Assembly: GCF_019343455.1 (NCBI RefSeq) | Contig: NZ_CP049362.1 | Coordinates: forward strand, 3,596,001 to 3,660,000 | DNA length: 64,000 bases | Source: Alcaligenes ammonioxydans | Lineage (GTDB): Bacteria; Pseudomonadota; Gammaproteobacteria; Burkholderiales; Burkholderiaceae_B | Direction of reading: 5' to 3' | In this document: positions 1 to 7,458 of the stretch, in pieces | Position numbering within the stretch: the stretch's first letter is position 1 | Layout of the letters: each line of letters begins with the position of its first letter | Translations under genes and position numbers: made by a program | The notes under the pieces: generated by a model | What the model saw: the letters and a program-made list of their open reading frames with translations, nothing else | What the model was told of the DNA's origin: nothing | Databases searched by the model: none

Positions 1-457
1 GATGCGCAGGTGGTGGCAAGTCAAACGGAAACAGCAGGGATTCGCAGGAAAAATCCCCGCTATAAAATAGCCCGCCCCCCACATCCAGATGCAGCCAGAC
101 ACCTCCCAGCGCGTGGCCGGACAAGCCGGTACGCACAGCAATATCACCGATATAGGTCGTGCCGCGCGTGGGCAGCTCGCGCCAGGTTCGCCCGGCAGGC
201 AAACTGCGTGCGGTGGAGGCGGTGGCATAGACAGGAATATGCTCGGGCAGCTTGGACAGCGCGCCGATATGGTCCTGGTGATCATGGGTGACCAGGATGG
301 CATCCACCTCCAGTCCGTGATACCAGTCGCACGCCTGCCCGGGATACAGCGGGCCGCCTGCATCCAGCAGGAGTCGCAGGCCACAGGCCTGTACAAGGAT
401 AGCGGCGGGCGCCTTGCCTCCATAACCGCTCAACACCGTCACCTGGGTCTGGTTCAT
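1..457 (-). CDS. MBL-fold metallohydrolase, N-terminal part (runs off the window edge)
   Basis: About 152 residues of the N-terminal half are present; the 3' end lies before base 1. The reading frame starts at an ATG (455-457) preceded by a GGGGGAAGGA ribosome-binding site. The translation contains THDHQDHIGAL, the HxHxDH zinc-binding signature of the metallo-beta-lactamase superfamily, with HQ in place of the usual leading HxH spacing, and later GHALGGV and LFYSGDF, which fit the later metal-ligand loops (the latter resembling the GD element). This family hydrolyses esters, thioesters, phosphodiesters or RNA, and the substrate cannot be told from this fragment. It is transcribed leftwards, downstream of the permease gene but separated from it by a terminator, so it is probably a separate unit. 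The family call is fairly secure; the function is not. Confidence 0.75.
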   Translation of the reverse strand, partial: MNQTQVTVLSGYGGKAPAAILVQACGLRLLLDAGGPLYPGQACDWYHGLEVDAILVTHDHQDHIGALSKLPEHIPVYATASTARSLPAGRTWRELPTRGTTYIGDIAVRTGLSGHALGGVWLHLDVGGGLFYSGDFSCESLLFPFDLPPPAH

Positions 458-806
458 GGTCCTTCCCCCACAAGGCCGTGTGATCCACACATCGCCAAGC
501 CACACCCGGCATCCTGCTGTGTCGCAGGGCTAAGCACCGGGCACACAGGCAAAGCATCGATTAGCGCAATAGGCCGCAGCACAGGCTGCCGGACAGAAAA
601 AGGCATCAACTTAAAGAACCAGAGTCACCGAAGTGCCCTGCCTTAAAAAGACTACGACAGGCTCAGGTTAAACAAGAGTTCTTTCAGCCCTGTTACAGTT
701 TTATGGCAGTTCGATGGCAGTGTGGGCTCGCGGACAAAACCGGCAAAAATAAAAAAAAGAGCGCCAACATCAGCGCTCCGAAAGTGGGGGAACAACAAAC
801 AGGATT
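458..806. other. Intergenic stretch upstream of the MBL gene
   Basis: No convincing gene is present; the short ORFs on both strands are shadows or chance frames. It holds the transcription terminator of the permease operon (745-778, listed separately) and should hold the promoter of the MBL-fold gene, but no promoter with good -35 and -10 boxes could be picked by eye. Confidence 0.5.
745..778 (-). terminator. Rho-independent terminator of the NIF3/permease transcript
   Basis: GAGCGC at 759-764 pairs with GCGCTC at 773-778. On the minus strand the stem is followed by a long run of T interrupted once (complement of 744-758). It lies about 30 bp after the stop of the permease gene at 807. Confidence 0.85.
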
Positions 807-1913
807 TCAGACAATCAAAGGCGTCAAGAACACAGCCAGCACCACCGCAGTCAGCAAGCGCATCACGATGCCCAAAACAGCCGCTACCATGACCTCCTTT
901 TCATTCAGATCCGAGCATTCGGCCCAGACCACGGGAATCTGCCCAAAGACCGCAGACAAGGGCAAGCCGGAGGACGCCAGTACAAACGAGCCCACCACCA
1001 ACGACGGGTCCAGGGTCGAGGCAATCGCCTGCAATTTGCCCATCGCCAGGGTAGGGCTGACCAGCATGGCCAGCAAACCGGTTTCAGGGTGAATGTTCAA
1101 GGCCAGCAAACCACGCTCAAGCACCGCACTGATCGGCGCCCAGACGCCGATATGCTCAAGCAGGCCAATGACGCAAAACACCAGAGCCACTGCCGGGATC
1201 AGAATCAACAGCAAGAGCTCTACCCCTTCCCGGGCCGCCTTGAACAACATGGGCGCAAAATCGATATTCGGCGTAAAGCGGGGGGCCGCGAGTAAATCCA
1301 CCGAACGAACATTGCGGTAGACCAGGCGTGACAACAGCAGGGGGGACAGCAGCAAAGGACCGAAGATCGCAATCAGCACCACGGCAAAGACATTGACCCC
1401 CGCAAAGGTCAGCGCCATCATGCCCAACATGAAGGTCGAGAACGACTGTTGGGACTGCACCATCGTGGCCACTGCAATCTTCTGCTCGTCCTTGGTGGCC
1501 CCGGCCTGGCGCAACAAAGGTCCCGAGATACGGCCAGCCGCGTTGATGTCGCCAAAAATGTTGTACACACTGGGAATAATCACCGCTGGATTGATCCCGA
1601 TAGCGCGCATGGCGGGCATAAAGACCCGCATCATGGCGTCGGTAAAACCCAGGCGCTCCAGCAGGCGTCCAATGATGACGCTGATAATGACCGCCACCCC
1701 CACCTGTCCGGTCAAGAACACATCCACCACGACCGGTTTGACCTTGTTGAGCACGGTATCAAAGGCACCGGACAAGGTAGCGGGATAGAAAAACAGCGTC
1801 AGCATGGCCAGGATCAACAAGCCCAGGCCGACTGCCTCAATACGCTCCAAAGGACGACGTCCCGCAGGCGCTACATGCACTACTTTGTCGATTTCTATTG
1901 TTTTGTTATCCAT
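807..1913 (-). CDS. Nucleoside-recognition (Gate) domain membrane permease
   Basis: A 368-residue, very hydrophobic protein with about eight to ten predicted membrane segments. It resembles the Gate / nucleoside-recognition domain proteins (the YjiH and SpmA/B-like group), seen in blocks such as VYNIFGDINAAGRISGP and in the glycine- and serine-rich helices near the C-terminus. Members of this broad family are poorly characterised; some are related to concentrative nucleoside transporters. The ATG at 1911-1913 has a GGAGAGA ribosome-binding site seven bases upstream. It follows the NIF3-like gene with a 26-bp gap and ends just before a strong terminator, so it is the last gene of the leftward operon. 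A transport role for a substrate or product of the catabolic cluster is inference from position only. Confidence 0.7.
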   Translation of the reverse strand: MDNKTIEIDKVVHVAPAGRRPLERIEAVGLGLLILAMLTLFFYPATLSGAFDTVLNKVKPVVVDVFLTGQVGVAVIISVIIGRLLERLGFTDAMMRVFMPAMRAIGINPAVIIPSVYNIFGDINAAGRISGPLLRQAGATKDEQKIAVATMVQSQQSFSTFMLGMMALTFAGVNVFAVVLIAIFGPLLLSPLLLSRLVYRNVRSVDLLAAPRFTPNIDFAPMLFKAAREGVELLLLILIPAVALVFCVIGLLEHIGVWAPISAVLERGLLALNIHPETGLLAMLVSPTLAMGKLQAIASTLDPSLVVGSFVLASSGLPLSAVFGQIPVVWAECSDLNEKEVMVAAVLGIVMRLLTAVVLAVFLTPLIV

Positions 1914-1939
1914 GTCTCTCTCCGTTCAGGAAGCTGGAC

Positions 1940-2962
1940 CTACTGGAAGCTCAACACGTTCTTGCCCATCAGATGGGCGGTCGAAAAGTGCTGGGCGTAG
2001 TCGCGCAAGCGGGCGCCTCCTACCTGATGCACGGGTGTGGAGGTGACCCGGTCACGGAACATCACCACCTCGACACCCTCGAGCAAGGCGCTCAAGGCAT
2101 AAGCCAGCGGCAGCCCATTTTCCAGAATTTCCAGCACATGACTGTTACCCACCAGGAAATTCAGGCCCAGCTCCCGAGCACACTCAATCAGTGCATGACC
2201 GTCATAAACCCGGCTGATCGACGCCAGCACCGTATCCACCCCCGGATTCTCGGCCACCGCCTGGCGCAGATGTTCGGGGCTGAAACCGGTATGGGGGAAA
2301 ATATGCAAAATGCGACCCACCCGGCTGCTGCGTTCCCCCAGACGAATCGCGCCGCGGGTCAGGGTGCTGGTCTCCAGAATGCTCTCGTTGCCCTTGATGC
2401 GACGTTCCGCCTGCAATAGTTGATCCTCCAGATCCAGACCCATGAATCCGTCCAGGCGATCGAGCATATCGCCCAAGGTGCTGACCTCCTCCAAGGGTTC
2501 ACCCACGAACATGACATTGCCATGAATGGCCCCGTAGGCGATATCGCTTTTTACGACTTTGTGACCATGCAGATACGCAATACCCGGATGCAGGCCGTGA
2601 AACGCCTCGTGGCATTCCAGCGCCGCCACGCCGTACAGGTCCAGATAATCCTTCAAGGTCACGCCCCCACAACTGGCCGCATCGGCAATCGGGTGGTGCG
2701 CGACAATGGCATCCACACCCGTAGCGCCAGCCAGCTCAATACTTAGCTCGGACATGGTCATGCACACTGCCACCTTGCGCACTTCCTTGTTGGGATCACC
2801 ATGAATCAAGCCGGGTATCTCCAAGACTTCCTTACCGTAAATCCCCGAGGACTTCCAGATCACGAAGGGATGATGGCCGCACTTGACCTCATCCATACAG
2901 GACACCATGCGTCCCCCTGTGATTACATTCAATGCATCTAGCAAATCGGCTACATAGGCCAT
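1940..2962 (-). CDS. NIF3-like dinuclear metal-centre protein
   Basis: 340 residues. The sequence AHHPIAD at residues 88-94 matches the metal-binding HHP motif of the NIF3/YbgI family (GTP cyclohydrolase type 1-like fold), and later histidines (HEAFHG, HGHK) are candidate further ligands. The family's biochemical role is generally unsettled; a hydrolase or metal chaperone are both possible. The start chosen is the ATG at 2960-2962, which has a GGAG ribosome-binding site eight bases upstream; the frame stays open 24 codons further, but those codons run through the terminator-like palindrome at 2984-3025. It forms a pair with the downstream permease. The strong hairpin just before its ribosome-binding site suggests that expression is attenuated or uncoupled from the upstream genes. 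Confidence 0.75.
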   Translation of the reverse strand: MAYVADLLDALNVITGGRMVSCMDEVKCGHHPFVIWKSSGIYGKEVLEIPGLIHGDPNKEVRKVAVCMTMSELSIELAGATGVDAIVAHHPIADAASCGGVTLKDYLDLYGVAALECHEAFHGLHPGIAYLHGHKVVKSDIAYGAIHGNVMFVGEPLEEVSTLGDMLDRLDGFMGLDLEDQLLQAERRIKGNESILETSTLTRGAIRLGERSSRVGRILHIFPHTGFSPEHLRQAVAENPGVDTVLASISRVYDGHALIECARELGLNFLVGNSHVLEILENGLPLAYALSALLEGVEVVMFRDRVTSTPVHQVGGARLRDYAQHFSTAHLMGKNVLSFQ

Positions 2963-2974
2963 GATTTTGTCTCC

Positions 2975-3025
2975 AAATAAAAAGCCGGCCTCCGGCCCTG
3001 GGAATTCCCAGGGCCCGAGGCCGGC
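2975..3025 (-). terminator. Long near-perfect palindrome with T tract: terminator or attenuator before the NIF3-like gene
   Basis: Bases 2984-3004 pair with 3005-3025 around a GGAATTCC centre, with one mismatch (2993 against 3016). On the minus strand this hairpin is followed at once by TTTTTATTT and then by the GGAG ribosome-binding site of the NIF3-like gene. It could terminate the transcript of the 118-residue gene upstream, or act as an attenuator in the leader of the NIF3-like gene. Confidence 0.75.
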
Positions 3026-3211
3026 GGTATGCAAGCACTTCCTGTCGGCAACTTCCCCGAAGCAGGCCTGTCACGGCCTGAACCCGGCTCCGCAGCCCGA
3101 TGCACACAGCACATCCGGCTTCAGAAGGAAGGACAACAAGACTGTCTACCAGTCAGCTTCTTTTTATCGATTTGGAATTCAGGGCGGCCGCTCACACCAC
3201 CGCCACTGCAT

Positions 3212-3568
3212 TCACACTCCTTTTTGCAACAACACCATGGTGGAAGACAACTGCGCGACGGCATCGTAGTCCTTGAAGATGGCCACAACATCCAACCCGT
3301 ACTCTTCCACCAAAACCTGCTTCATCTCCTTTTTGAAGGCCTTGATCAAATACAGATCGGCCAGATCCGCAATATGCGCATTTTCCCGGCTCAGGGTCTG
3401 CAAAGCGGGCTGACGCTTGTGCACCGCCAACATGCTGATCCTGTCCTCCGTTACATCTATTTTCAGTGTCACGACACCAGATGCAAAAATACTGCTATTG
3501 ATGCGGTTGTAATCCCGGGTCAGCGCCTGCTTGAATTCGCCTATAGAAGAAAAGCCTGCCATTCCCAT
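3212..3568 (-). CDS. Small conserved-type protein, resembles DUF2294 proteins
   Basis: 118 residues with no membrane segment or signal peptide. The layout (an N-terminal helical region, a central LIKAFKKEMKQVLVEEYG segment, then a strand-rich end containing KDYDAVAQLSSTMVLLQK) is reminiscent of DUF2294-type proteins, but the match is by eye and weak. No catalytic residues are evident. It lies 36 bp downstream of the cyclodeaminase-like gene on the same strand and is probably co-transcribed with it. The 186 bp after it run into a large palindrome (2984-3025). Function unknown. Confidence 0.6.
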   Translation of the reverse strand: MGMAGFSSIGEFKQALTRDYNRINSSIFASGVVTLKIDVTEDRISMLAVHKRQPALQTLSRENAHIADLADLYLIKAFKKEMKQVLVEEYGLDVVAIFKDYDAVAQLSSTMVLLQKGV

Positions 3569-3604
3569 TGCCTACCCCCAACATGCTTGAATTATTGTCG
3601 TTTT

Positions 3605-4549
3605 TCAGTGTGCAGCAACGACCTCCTGCGCCGCCTTGCCAAGCTGATAACGGCGATACGCCAGTCCAGCGACCGCAATATCCTCAATTGCCACACCCAC
3701 TGATTTATACACGCAAATACCCTGTGCGTCGTAGCCCTGACCCGGGTCTAATTGCAACCAATCGCTGAGCTCGCACAACTTGCCGTGGATACCACAGTCC
3801 GGTGCCGCCAGAATCAAGTCTCCAGCCTCAGCCAGTGTCTGCTCCCCCCACTCCACCACAACCGTGCCCGCCCGCTCCAGACAGGCATCGTCCAGCTCCC
3901 GCGCAACCGGCAAACTGGAGCCGACCGCCGCCACAAAGCAGCCGGGCTTGAGTGTGCGTCCATCAAACAGGGGCTCCCGACTCCGGCTGGCCGTCACCAG
4001 AATGTCCGCCTGTACGGCGATCTCCTCAGGACGCATGGCACGCACCGGTACACCGCATTCCAGCTCCAGCTTGCGACAACGCTCCTCGTTCACATTCGGG
4101 CTCCAGACCAGAAGCCGACGCACGTCAAAAGCCTGACAAAACTGCATGGCATGCGCGATCCCTTGAGCGCCCAGACCCAGCACGCCCAGGGTTTGGGCTT
4201 GAGGATTGGCACCCCGACGCGCCGCCAACACCGAACAGGCTGCTGTGCGCCATTGCGTAATCGCACCGGCCTCCAGCGTGGCCAAGGCCTGACCACTGAG
4301 AGCATCAAACAACACGATGACAAAGTTGAACGCGCCCCGCACCGTCGTGTAGATCTTGGCCCCTGCCACCTGTTGGCTTGGTATGACCGCCCCCAGGGTG
4401 GACAGACGCGTCTCCCCCACCTGCGTGCGCACACGACGCTGCTGGGCCGCGCGCCCCTGTCCAAACTCCAGAAAGGCCTGCTCCAGCACACCCTGCACGG
4501 CGGCAGCGTCAAGCAGTTCATGGAGTTGCTGATCGGTCAAATGCAGCAT
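3605..4549 (-). CDS. Ornithine cyclodeaminase / mu-crystallin family oxidoreductase
   Basis: 314 residues. The nucleotide-binding Rossmann motif GLGAQG is at residues 124-129, preceded by the family-typical VAGAKIYTT (lysine 65) and followed by VTASRSREPLFDG and VAAVGSS blocks. Members include ornithine cyclodeaminase, alanine dehydrogenase, delta1-pyrroline-2-carboxylate reductase and ketimine reductases, all acting on amino acids or imines with NAD(P)H. The exact substrate cannot be told. The ATG at 4547-4549 has an AGGAG site upstream. It lies 12 bp from the preceding ferredoxin gene, so it belongs to the operon starting near 5.5 kb. A role in handling an imine or amino-acid intermediate of the pathway is inference. 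Confidence 0.85.
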   Translation of the reverse strand: MLHLTDQQLHELLDAAAVQGVLEQAFLEFGQGRAAQQRRVRTQVGETRLSTLGAVIPSQQVAGAKIYTTVRGAFNFVIVLFDALSGQALATLEAGAITQWRTAACSVLAARRGANPQAQTLGVLGLGAQGIAHAMQFCQAFDVRRLLVWSPNVNEERCRKLELECGVPVRAMRPEEIAVQADILVTASRSREPLFDGRTLKPGCFVAAVGSSLPVARELDDACLERAGTVVVEWGEQTLAEAGDLILAAPDCGIHGKLCELSDWLQLDPGQGYDAQGICVYKSVGVAIEDIAVAGLAYRRYQLGKAAQEVVAAH

Positions 4550-4561
4550 GGGCGACTCCTC

Positions 4562-4840
4562 TTACCAGCTCACCGTGACATCGCCACGAACAAAGGTCTG
4601 GCACGCCATGCGAAAGCCCTCTGCCAGGTCCTGCTCCGACAAATGCTTGTGTTCTTTGGCCTTGACCTCATCCGTATTGTCCAGTCCTTCGGTAATACGG
4701 CATTTGCAAGTCCCGCAAATGCCTCCTCCGCACTTGAACGGTATACCGCCCCGCTCCCGGATTGAGACCCGCAGCAAGTTGCTGTTTTCTGCGGCGGACA
4801 CCACTAAGTCATTGTTCGATGCAAATGTAATCTGAACCAT
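4562..4840 (-). CDS. Plant-type [2Fe-2S] ferredoxin (first of two)
   Basis: 92 residues. Cysteines 37, 42, 45 and 80 form the C-x4-C-x2-C...C cluster-binding pattern of plant/adrenodoxin-fold [2Fe-2S] ferredoxins, with an extra cysteine at 47. Ferredoxins of this kind carry single electrons from a reductase to an oxygenase or desaturase. It sits between the OCD-like gene and the small 114-residue gene in a tightly packed minus-strand run; a second ferredoxin gene lies on the other side of the small gene. The obvious electron donor is the flavin reductase encoded at 5893-6927. An octamer identical to the putative operator core occurs inside this gene (4740-4747), where it encodes the conserved GIP segment. 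Confidence 0.9.
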   Translation of the reverse strand: MVQITFASNNDLVVSAAENSNLLRVSIRERGGIPFKCGGGICGTCKCRITEGLDNTDEVKAKEHKHLSEQDLAEGFRMACQTFVRGDVTVSW

Positions 4841-4851
4841 ATTCTGCTACC

Positions 4852-5196
4852 TCAGGATTGCTGCTGTGCCGGGGTCTGGTCCCCAGCCTGGTGACCGACG
4901 GCCTGACACTGACGCAACTCGGCCTGGATGCTGCCAAACTGCGTCAGCCCGGCCAGCTCTTCATAAGCCTGCTCGGCGGTTGCAAACTTTTCCATTTGCC
5001 GGGTAGGAATGTCATTGATCGTGCCGTTGGGCGTCTCTTCCACAATACGCACGCGCGACCCTTCCTGAATGCGCGCGATGGCAAACACCGCTTTGAAACG
5101 TCCCTGAAAATGGTATTCATACGCTGCCACCGTCTCCACACCCACACCCGGCTCCGTGCGATATTCCCCCGGCTTGCTGGTCAGTACCACATACAT
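4852..5196 (-). CDS. Unrecognised 114-residue protein between two ferredoxin genes
   Basis: Starting from the ATG at 5194-5196 the product has 114 residues; an in-frame GTG one codon earlier is possible. A perfect AGGAGG site lies seven bases before the ATG, and the start overlaps the stop of the upstream ferredoxin gene (TGATG), which indicates translational coupling. The N-terminal 75 residues (MYVVLTSKPGEYRTE and following) look like a compact alpha/beta domain; the C-terminal 20 residues are rich in Gln, Ala and His and probably disordered. No cysteine pair, signal peptide or membrane segment is seen apart from one Cys near residue 98. No family was recognised. Being locked between two ferredoxins suggests a coupling, effector or scaffold role in the electron-transfer system, which is inference. 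Confidence 0.75.
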   Translation of the reverse strand: MYVVLTSKPGEYRTEPGVGVETVAAYEYHFQGRFKAVFAIARIQEGSRVRIVEETPNGTINDIPTRQMEKFATAEQAYEELAGLTQFGSIQAELRQCQAVGHQAGDQTPAQQQS

Positions 5197-5504
5197 CACT
5201 GCACCTCCTGCATTTCAGCCTGCTCCAGAACAATGTCCTGCGTAATCCACAACTGGCAGGCCAGCCGCCAGCCCTGATCCAGGCGTTCACCCAATTGCTT
5301 TTTCTCTTTCCAGTTGGCGGCAGGCAGATGCTCGGCCCCGTCCAGCACACGACACGCGCATTTGGCGCACTTGCCCATGCCGCAACCGTAGGTCAAATGA
5401 GGAAAGGGGAATTGCTTGATGCCCGCCCTGACCACCAAATTCGTGTTCTCCTGCACTTCGCCCACATGAGTCTGGCCGTTTTTATGAAAAGTAATGGTTG
5501 GCAT
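5196..5504 (-). CDS. [2Fe-2S] ferredoxin (second)
   Basis: 102 residues from the ATG at 5502-5504, which has an ideal AGGAGG ribosome-binding site seven bases upstream; the open frame extends further 5' but into the promoter region. Cysteines 41, 46, 49 and 83 form the C-x4-C-x2-C...C pattern, with an extra Cys at 51 exactly as in the first ferredoxin. It differs enough from the first copy that the two probably serve different steps or partners. It is the first gene of the leftward operon ferredoxin - 114-residue protein - ferredoxin - OCD-like - small protein. A GGTATACC palindrome 69 bp upstream of the start is the likely regulatory site. Confidence 0.88.
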   Translation of the reverse strand: MPTITFHKNGQTHVGEVQENTNLVVRAGIKQFPFPHLTYGCGMGKCAKCACRVLDGAEHLPAANWKEKKQLGERLDQGWRLACQLWITQDIVLEQAEMQEVQ

Positions 5505-5572
5505 AAGACCTCCTGCTTGCTGCCAATGATGCGACCGGATTGCGAGCCCTGACCGCCTGAAAAACCAAGAAC

Positions 5573-5580
5573 GGTATACC
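5573..5580. promoter_or_regulatory. Putative GntR operator 1 (GGTATACC)
   Basis: A perfect 8-bp palindrome in the leader of the ferredoxin operon. On the minus strand a TTGACT box lies directly upstream, with the palindrome in the spacer region. It shares the GTATAC core with sites at 5667, 9791, 12885 and 13764, all in promoter regions of this cluster. Palindromes with such a core are common for GntR/FCD regulators, one of which is encoded at 13841. Confidence 0.5.
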
Positions 5581-5644
5581 AAGTCAAAAAATGCGCTTTC
5601 TCCGCAACAGATTTCCTTAGTTTTAAACACAAATTTCTGTCAAT

Positions 5645-5673
5645 TTGAGTAGAAACCCCTATTGCGGTATACT
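5645..5673 (+). promoter_or_regulatory. Sigma-70-type promoter overlapping putative GntR operator 2
   Basis: TTGAGT (5645-5650) and TATACT (5668-5673) are separated by 17 bp, close to the consensus. The -10 box is part of CGGTATACT, so a repressor bound at the GTATAC core would block the polymerase. It points rightwards, towards the small ORF starting at 5705. Confidence 0.6.
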
Positions 5674-5704
5674 TAATTCAATTAAAACCTTAAACGAGAC
5701 TGTC

Positions 5705-5896
5705 ATGAAAACCCCCGTCGAACGTCGCTATTTGCAGCGTCCCGTCGGCGAGCAGTTGCTGCCTCATTTGGCTCAGCGCAAGCATCTGCGCCGTCGTATT
5801 CCACTCATCAATCTGCCCTCGCTCACTGAGCTGTTTGGTAGCCGAAAGAAGCGCGACCCCAAAGCGGCCCACGATCAGCTCCCGCACAACGCCTAG
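5705..5896 (+). CDS. Possible small basic protein, 63 residues
   Basis: The frame starts with ATG at 5705, about 25-30 bases after the expected transcription start of a good promoter at 5645-5673, with a weak GAGA site five bases upstream. The product is basic (clusters RKHLRRR and SRKKR), has no membrane segment and no recognised domain. Its stop overlaps the stop of the convergent reductase gene (CTAG at 5893-5896). A 65-codon GTG-start frame exists on the opposite strand (5690-5887) and cannot be excluded as the real gene. The promoter favours the plus-strand frame. It might equally be a regulatory RNA. Function unknown. Confidence 0.4.
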   Translation: MKTPVERRYLQRPVGEQLLPHLAQRKHLRRRIPLINLPSLTELFGSRKKRDPKAAHDQLPHNA

Positions 5897-6927
5897 GCAA
5901 GAGAAGGCTCTGCCGCACGGGTATCGGACTGAAAGTTGAAGGCATCGGCATACATGAACTGCTCATTGGCACCATGTTCCTTGAACAGGCCACGTGCCTG
6001 CTCAATCATCACGGGCGAGCCGCACAAGTAGATGGCATGCTCTGACAGGTCGGGTTCATCCCGGCATACCTGTTGTTGCACATAGCCCCGAGCGCCTTGC
6101 CAGCTCTCGTCAGCATGGGAGAGCACCGGGACAAAACGGAACTCGCACAAGCGGTCCGCCCAAGACTCGATTTCCTGGGCCAGATACAAATCCTCGGGTC
6201 GGTTCATCCCCCAGTACAGGCTCACGGGCGGGCAATCTTCCTTGTCCAGCAAGGACTCCAGAATTGCCTTGATCGGTGCAATACCCGTACCGGTGGCCAC
6301 CATGACCATGGGCCTCCAATCTCGCTCACGCCAATAGAACACGCCCAAGGGCAGTTCCAGTCGCAGTTCGTCTCCAGCCTTCAAGGCTGGCAGATGCACC
6401 TGGGTAAAACGACCGCCTTCCACTTCCCGCACATGCAGTTCAATCCGACCCTGTGCCGCATCGGCATTGGCCATGGAAAAACTGCGCGCACGCCCGTCCT
6501 CGAGCAGGATGTTCAGATACTGACCCGGACGAAACTGCACTTGCACGTCCTGGGGCAACTGCAAGGTCAAGCGCCAGATTCCCTGGCACGCCCGCTCCAC
6601 GCGATGAACCTGCGCCCTGACTTGCTGCACTTCAGGCAGCTCATCACGATGGGCAGCCAGACTGATTTCAATATCGGCATCCAGTCGAGCCTGGCAGGCG
6701 GCGGCATGGCCCTGCTCGTGTTCTTCATCAGTAATGCTCATGGGCAGGCTGTCATCCTCGTAACACACCTTTCCGCGAGTGACCTGAATGCGGCATGTGC
6801 CACAGCCACCGAACTCGCAGTCGCTGTAAATACGTACGCCTTGGCGCTGGGCGGCCTGCAAGAGGGTCTCCTGCGGTTCTACCCAAAACTGCTCGCCTGT
6901 TTCCTTGATATCGACACGATGGGCCAT
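5893..6927 (-). CDS. NAD(P)H:ferredoxin/oxygenase reductase with N-terminal [2Fe-2S], FAD and NAD domains
   Basis: 344 residues from the ATG at 6925-6927, preceded by AGGAGG seven bases upstream (an in-frame ATG 21 bases earlier has no such site). Domain order: [2Fe-2S] ferredoxin domain (cysteines 37, 42, 45, 78), FAD-binding barrel with the RSFSMAN motif at about 148-154, then an NAD-binding domain with GTGIAP and a terminal region with CGSP. This is the layout of reductases of Rieske and diiron oxygenases and of the CDP-6-deoxyglucoseen reductase group: hydride from NAD(P)H is split into single electrons through FAD and the iron-sulfur centre. It follows the GlcG/HbpS-like gene by 20 bp in the operon starting with the diiron oxidase gene, which makes that oxidase, with the two ferredoxins, the likely electron acceptor. 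Confidence 0.9.
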   Translation of the reverse strand: MAHRVDIKETGEQFWVEPQETLLQAAQRQGVRIYSDCEFGGCGTCRIQVTRGKVCYEDDSLPMSITDEEHEQGHAAACQARLDADIEISLAAHRDELPEVQQVRAQVHRVERACQGIWRLTLQLPQDVQVQFRPGQYLNILLEDGRARSFSMANADAAQGRIELHVREVEGGRFTQVHLPALKAGDELRLELPLGVFYWRERDWRPMVMVATGTGIAPIKAILESLLDKEDCPPVSLYWGMNRPEDLYLAQEIESWADRLCEFRFVPVLSHADESWQGARGYVQQQVCRDEPDLSEHAIYLCGSPVMIEQARGLFKEHGANEQFMYADAFNFQSDTRAAEPSLA

Positions 6928-6947
6928 GACCCGTCCTCCTGATGCCA

Positions 6948-7427
6948 CTATTTCTTGATATCGGCCTGAACCAATACATCCAGACCCTCATCCTTCAAGG
7001 CCTCGGCCAGCGCCTGCAAGCCAGCAACCCCGGCTGCCGTGTCCTGCTCGCCATTACCACCACTCAGGCCTATGCCACCAATCACTTCGCCATTGACCAC
7101 AATGGGGTAGCCACCCACAAAGGCGGCAAAACGCCCCTCAAAGCTCAGCTGAATACCGAAAGCCTCATTGCCGGGCAAGGCCGGACCATTGGGCGCGGTA
7201 GTGAACAAATGGGTCGAGCGCTTATGGCCCGCCGCTGTAAATGCCTTGTTCCAGGCAATCTGGGCACCCGTGATACGCGCGCCGTCCATGCGTTCCATCA
7301 CAATGGGATAGCCGCCCTCATCGACCACACACACTGTCTCCAGCACACCAATCTCTTTGGATTTGGCAATCGCCGCGTCCACCATCAAGCGCGCTTCGCG
7401 CTGTTCCAGACGTAGGATCTTTTTCAT
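6948..7427 (-). CDS. GlcG/HbpS family protein
   Basis: 159 residues, close to the usual length of the single-domain GlcG/HbpS/PduO-C family. Typical blocks are present: VCVVDEGGYPIVMERMDGA near the N-terminus, AWNKAFTA in the middle and GGYPIVVNGEVIGGIGLSGG near residues 110-130. Family members bind heme or cobalamin in some cases and are frequently encoded in catabolic operons, but a general catalytic role is not established. ATG at 7425-7427 with a GAGAAG site. It lies between the aldehyde dehydrogenase and the reductase in the same operon, which fits an accessory role, perhaps in redox-cofactor or oxidative-stress handling. That role is inference. Confidence 0.85.
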   Translation of the reverse strand: MKKILRLEQREARLMVDAAIAKSKEIGVLETVCVVDEGGYPIVMERMDGARITGAQIAWNKAFTAAGHKRSTHLFTTAPNGPALPGNEAFGIQLSFEGRFAAFVGGYPIVVNGEVIGGIGLSGGNGEQDTAAGVAGLQALAEALKDEGLDVLVQADIKK

Positions 7428-7458
7428 AATGCTTCTCGGTAAATCGGGTTAATAAAAT

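Noticed and set aside
4740..4747. GGTATACC inside the first ferredoxin gene, identical to operator 1
   Set aside because: It encodes the conserved Gly-Ile-Pro segment before the cluster cysteines, far from any promoter; probably a coincidence.
5690..5887. 65-codon minus-strand frame after the reductase gene
   Set aside because: Only a weak site before its GTG and antisense to the promoter-driven small ORF; kept as an alternative in that entry rather than called.
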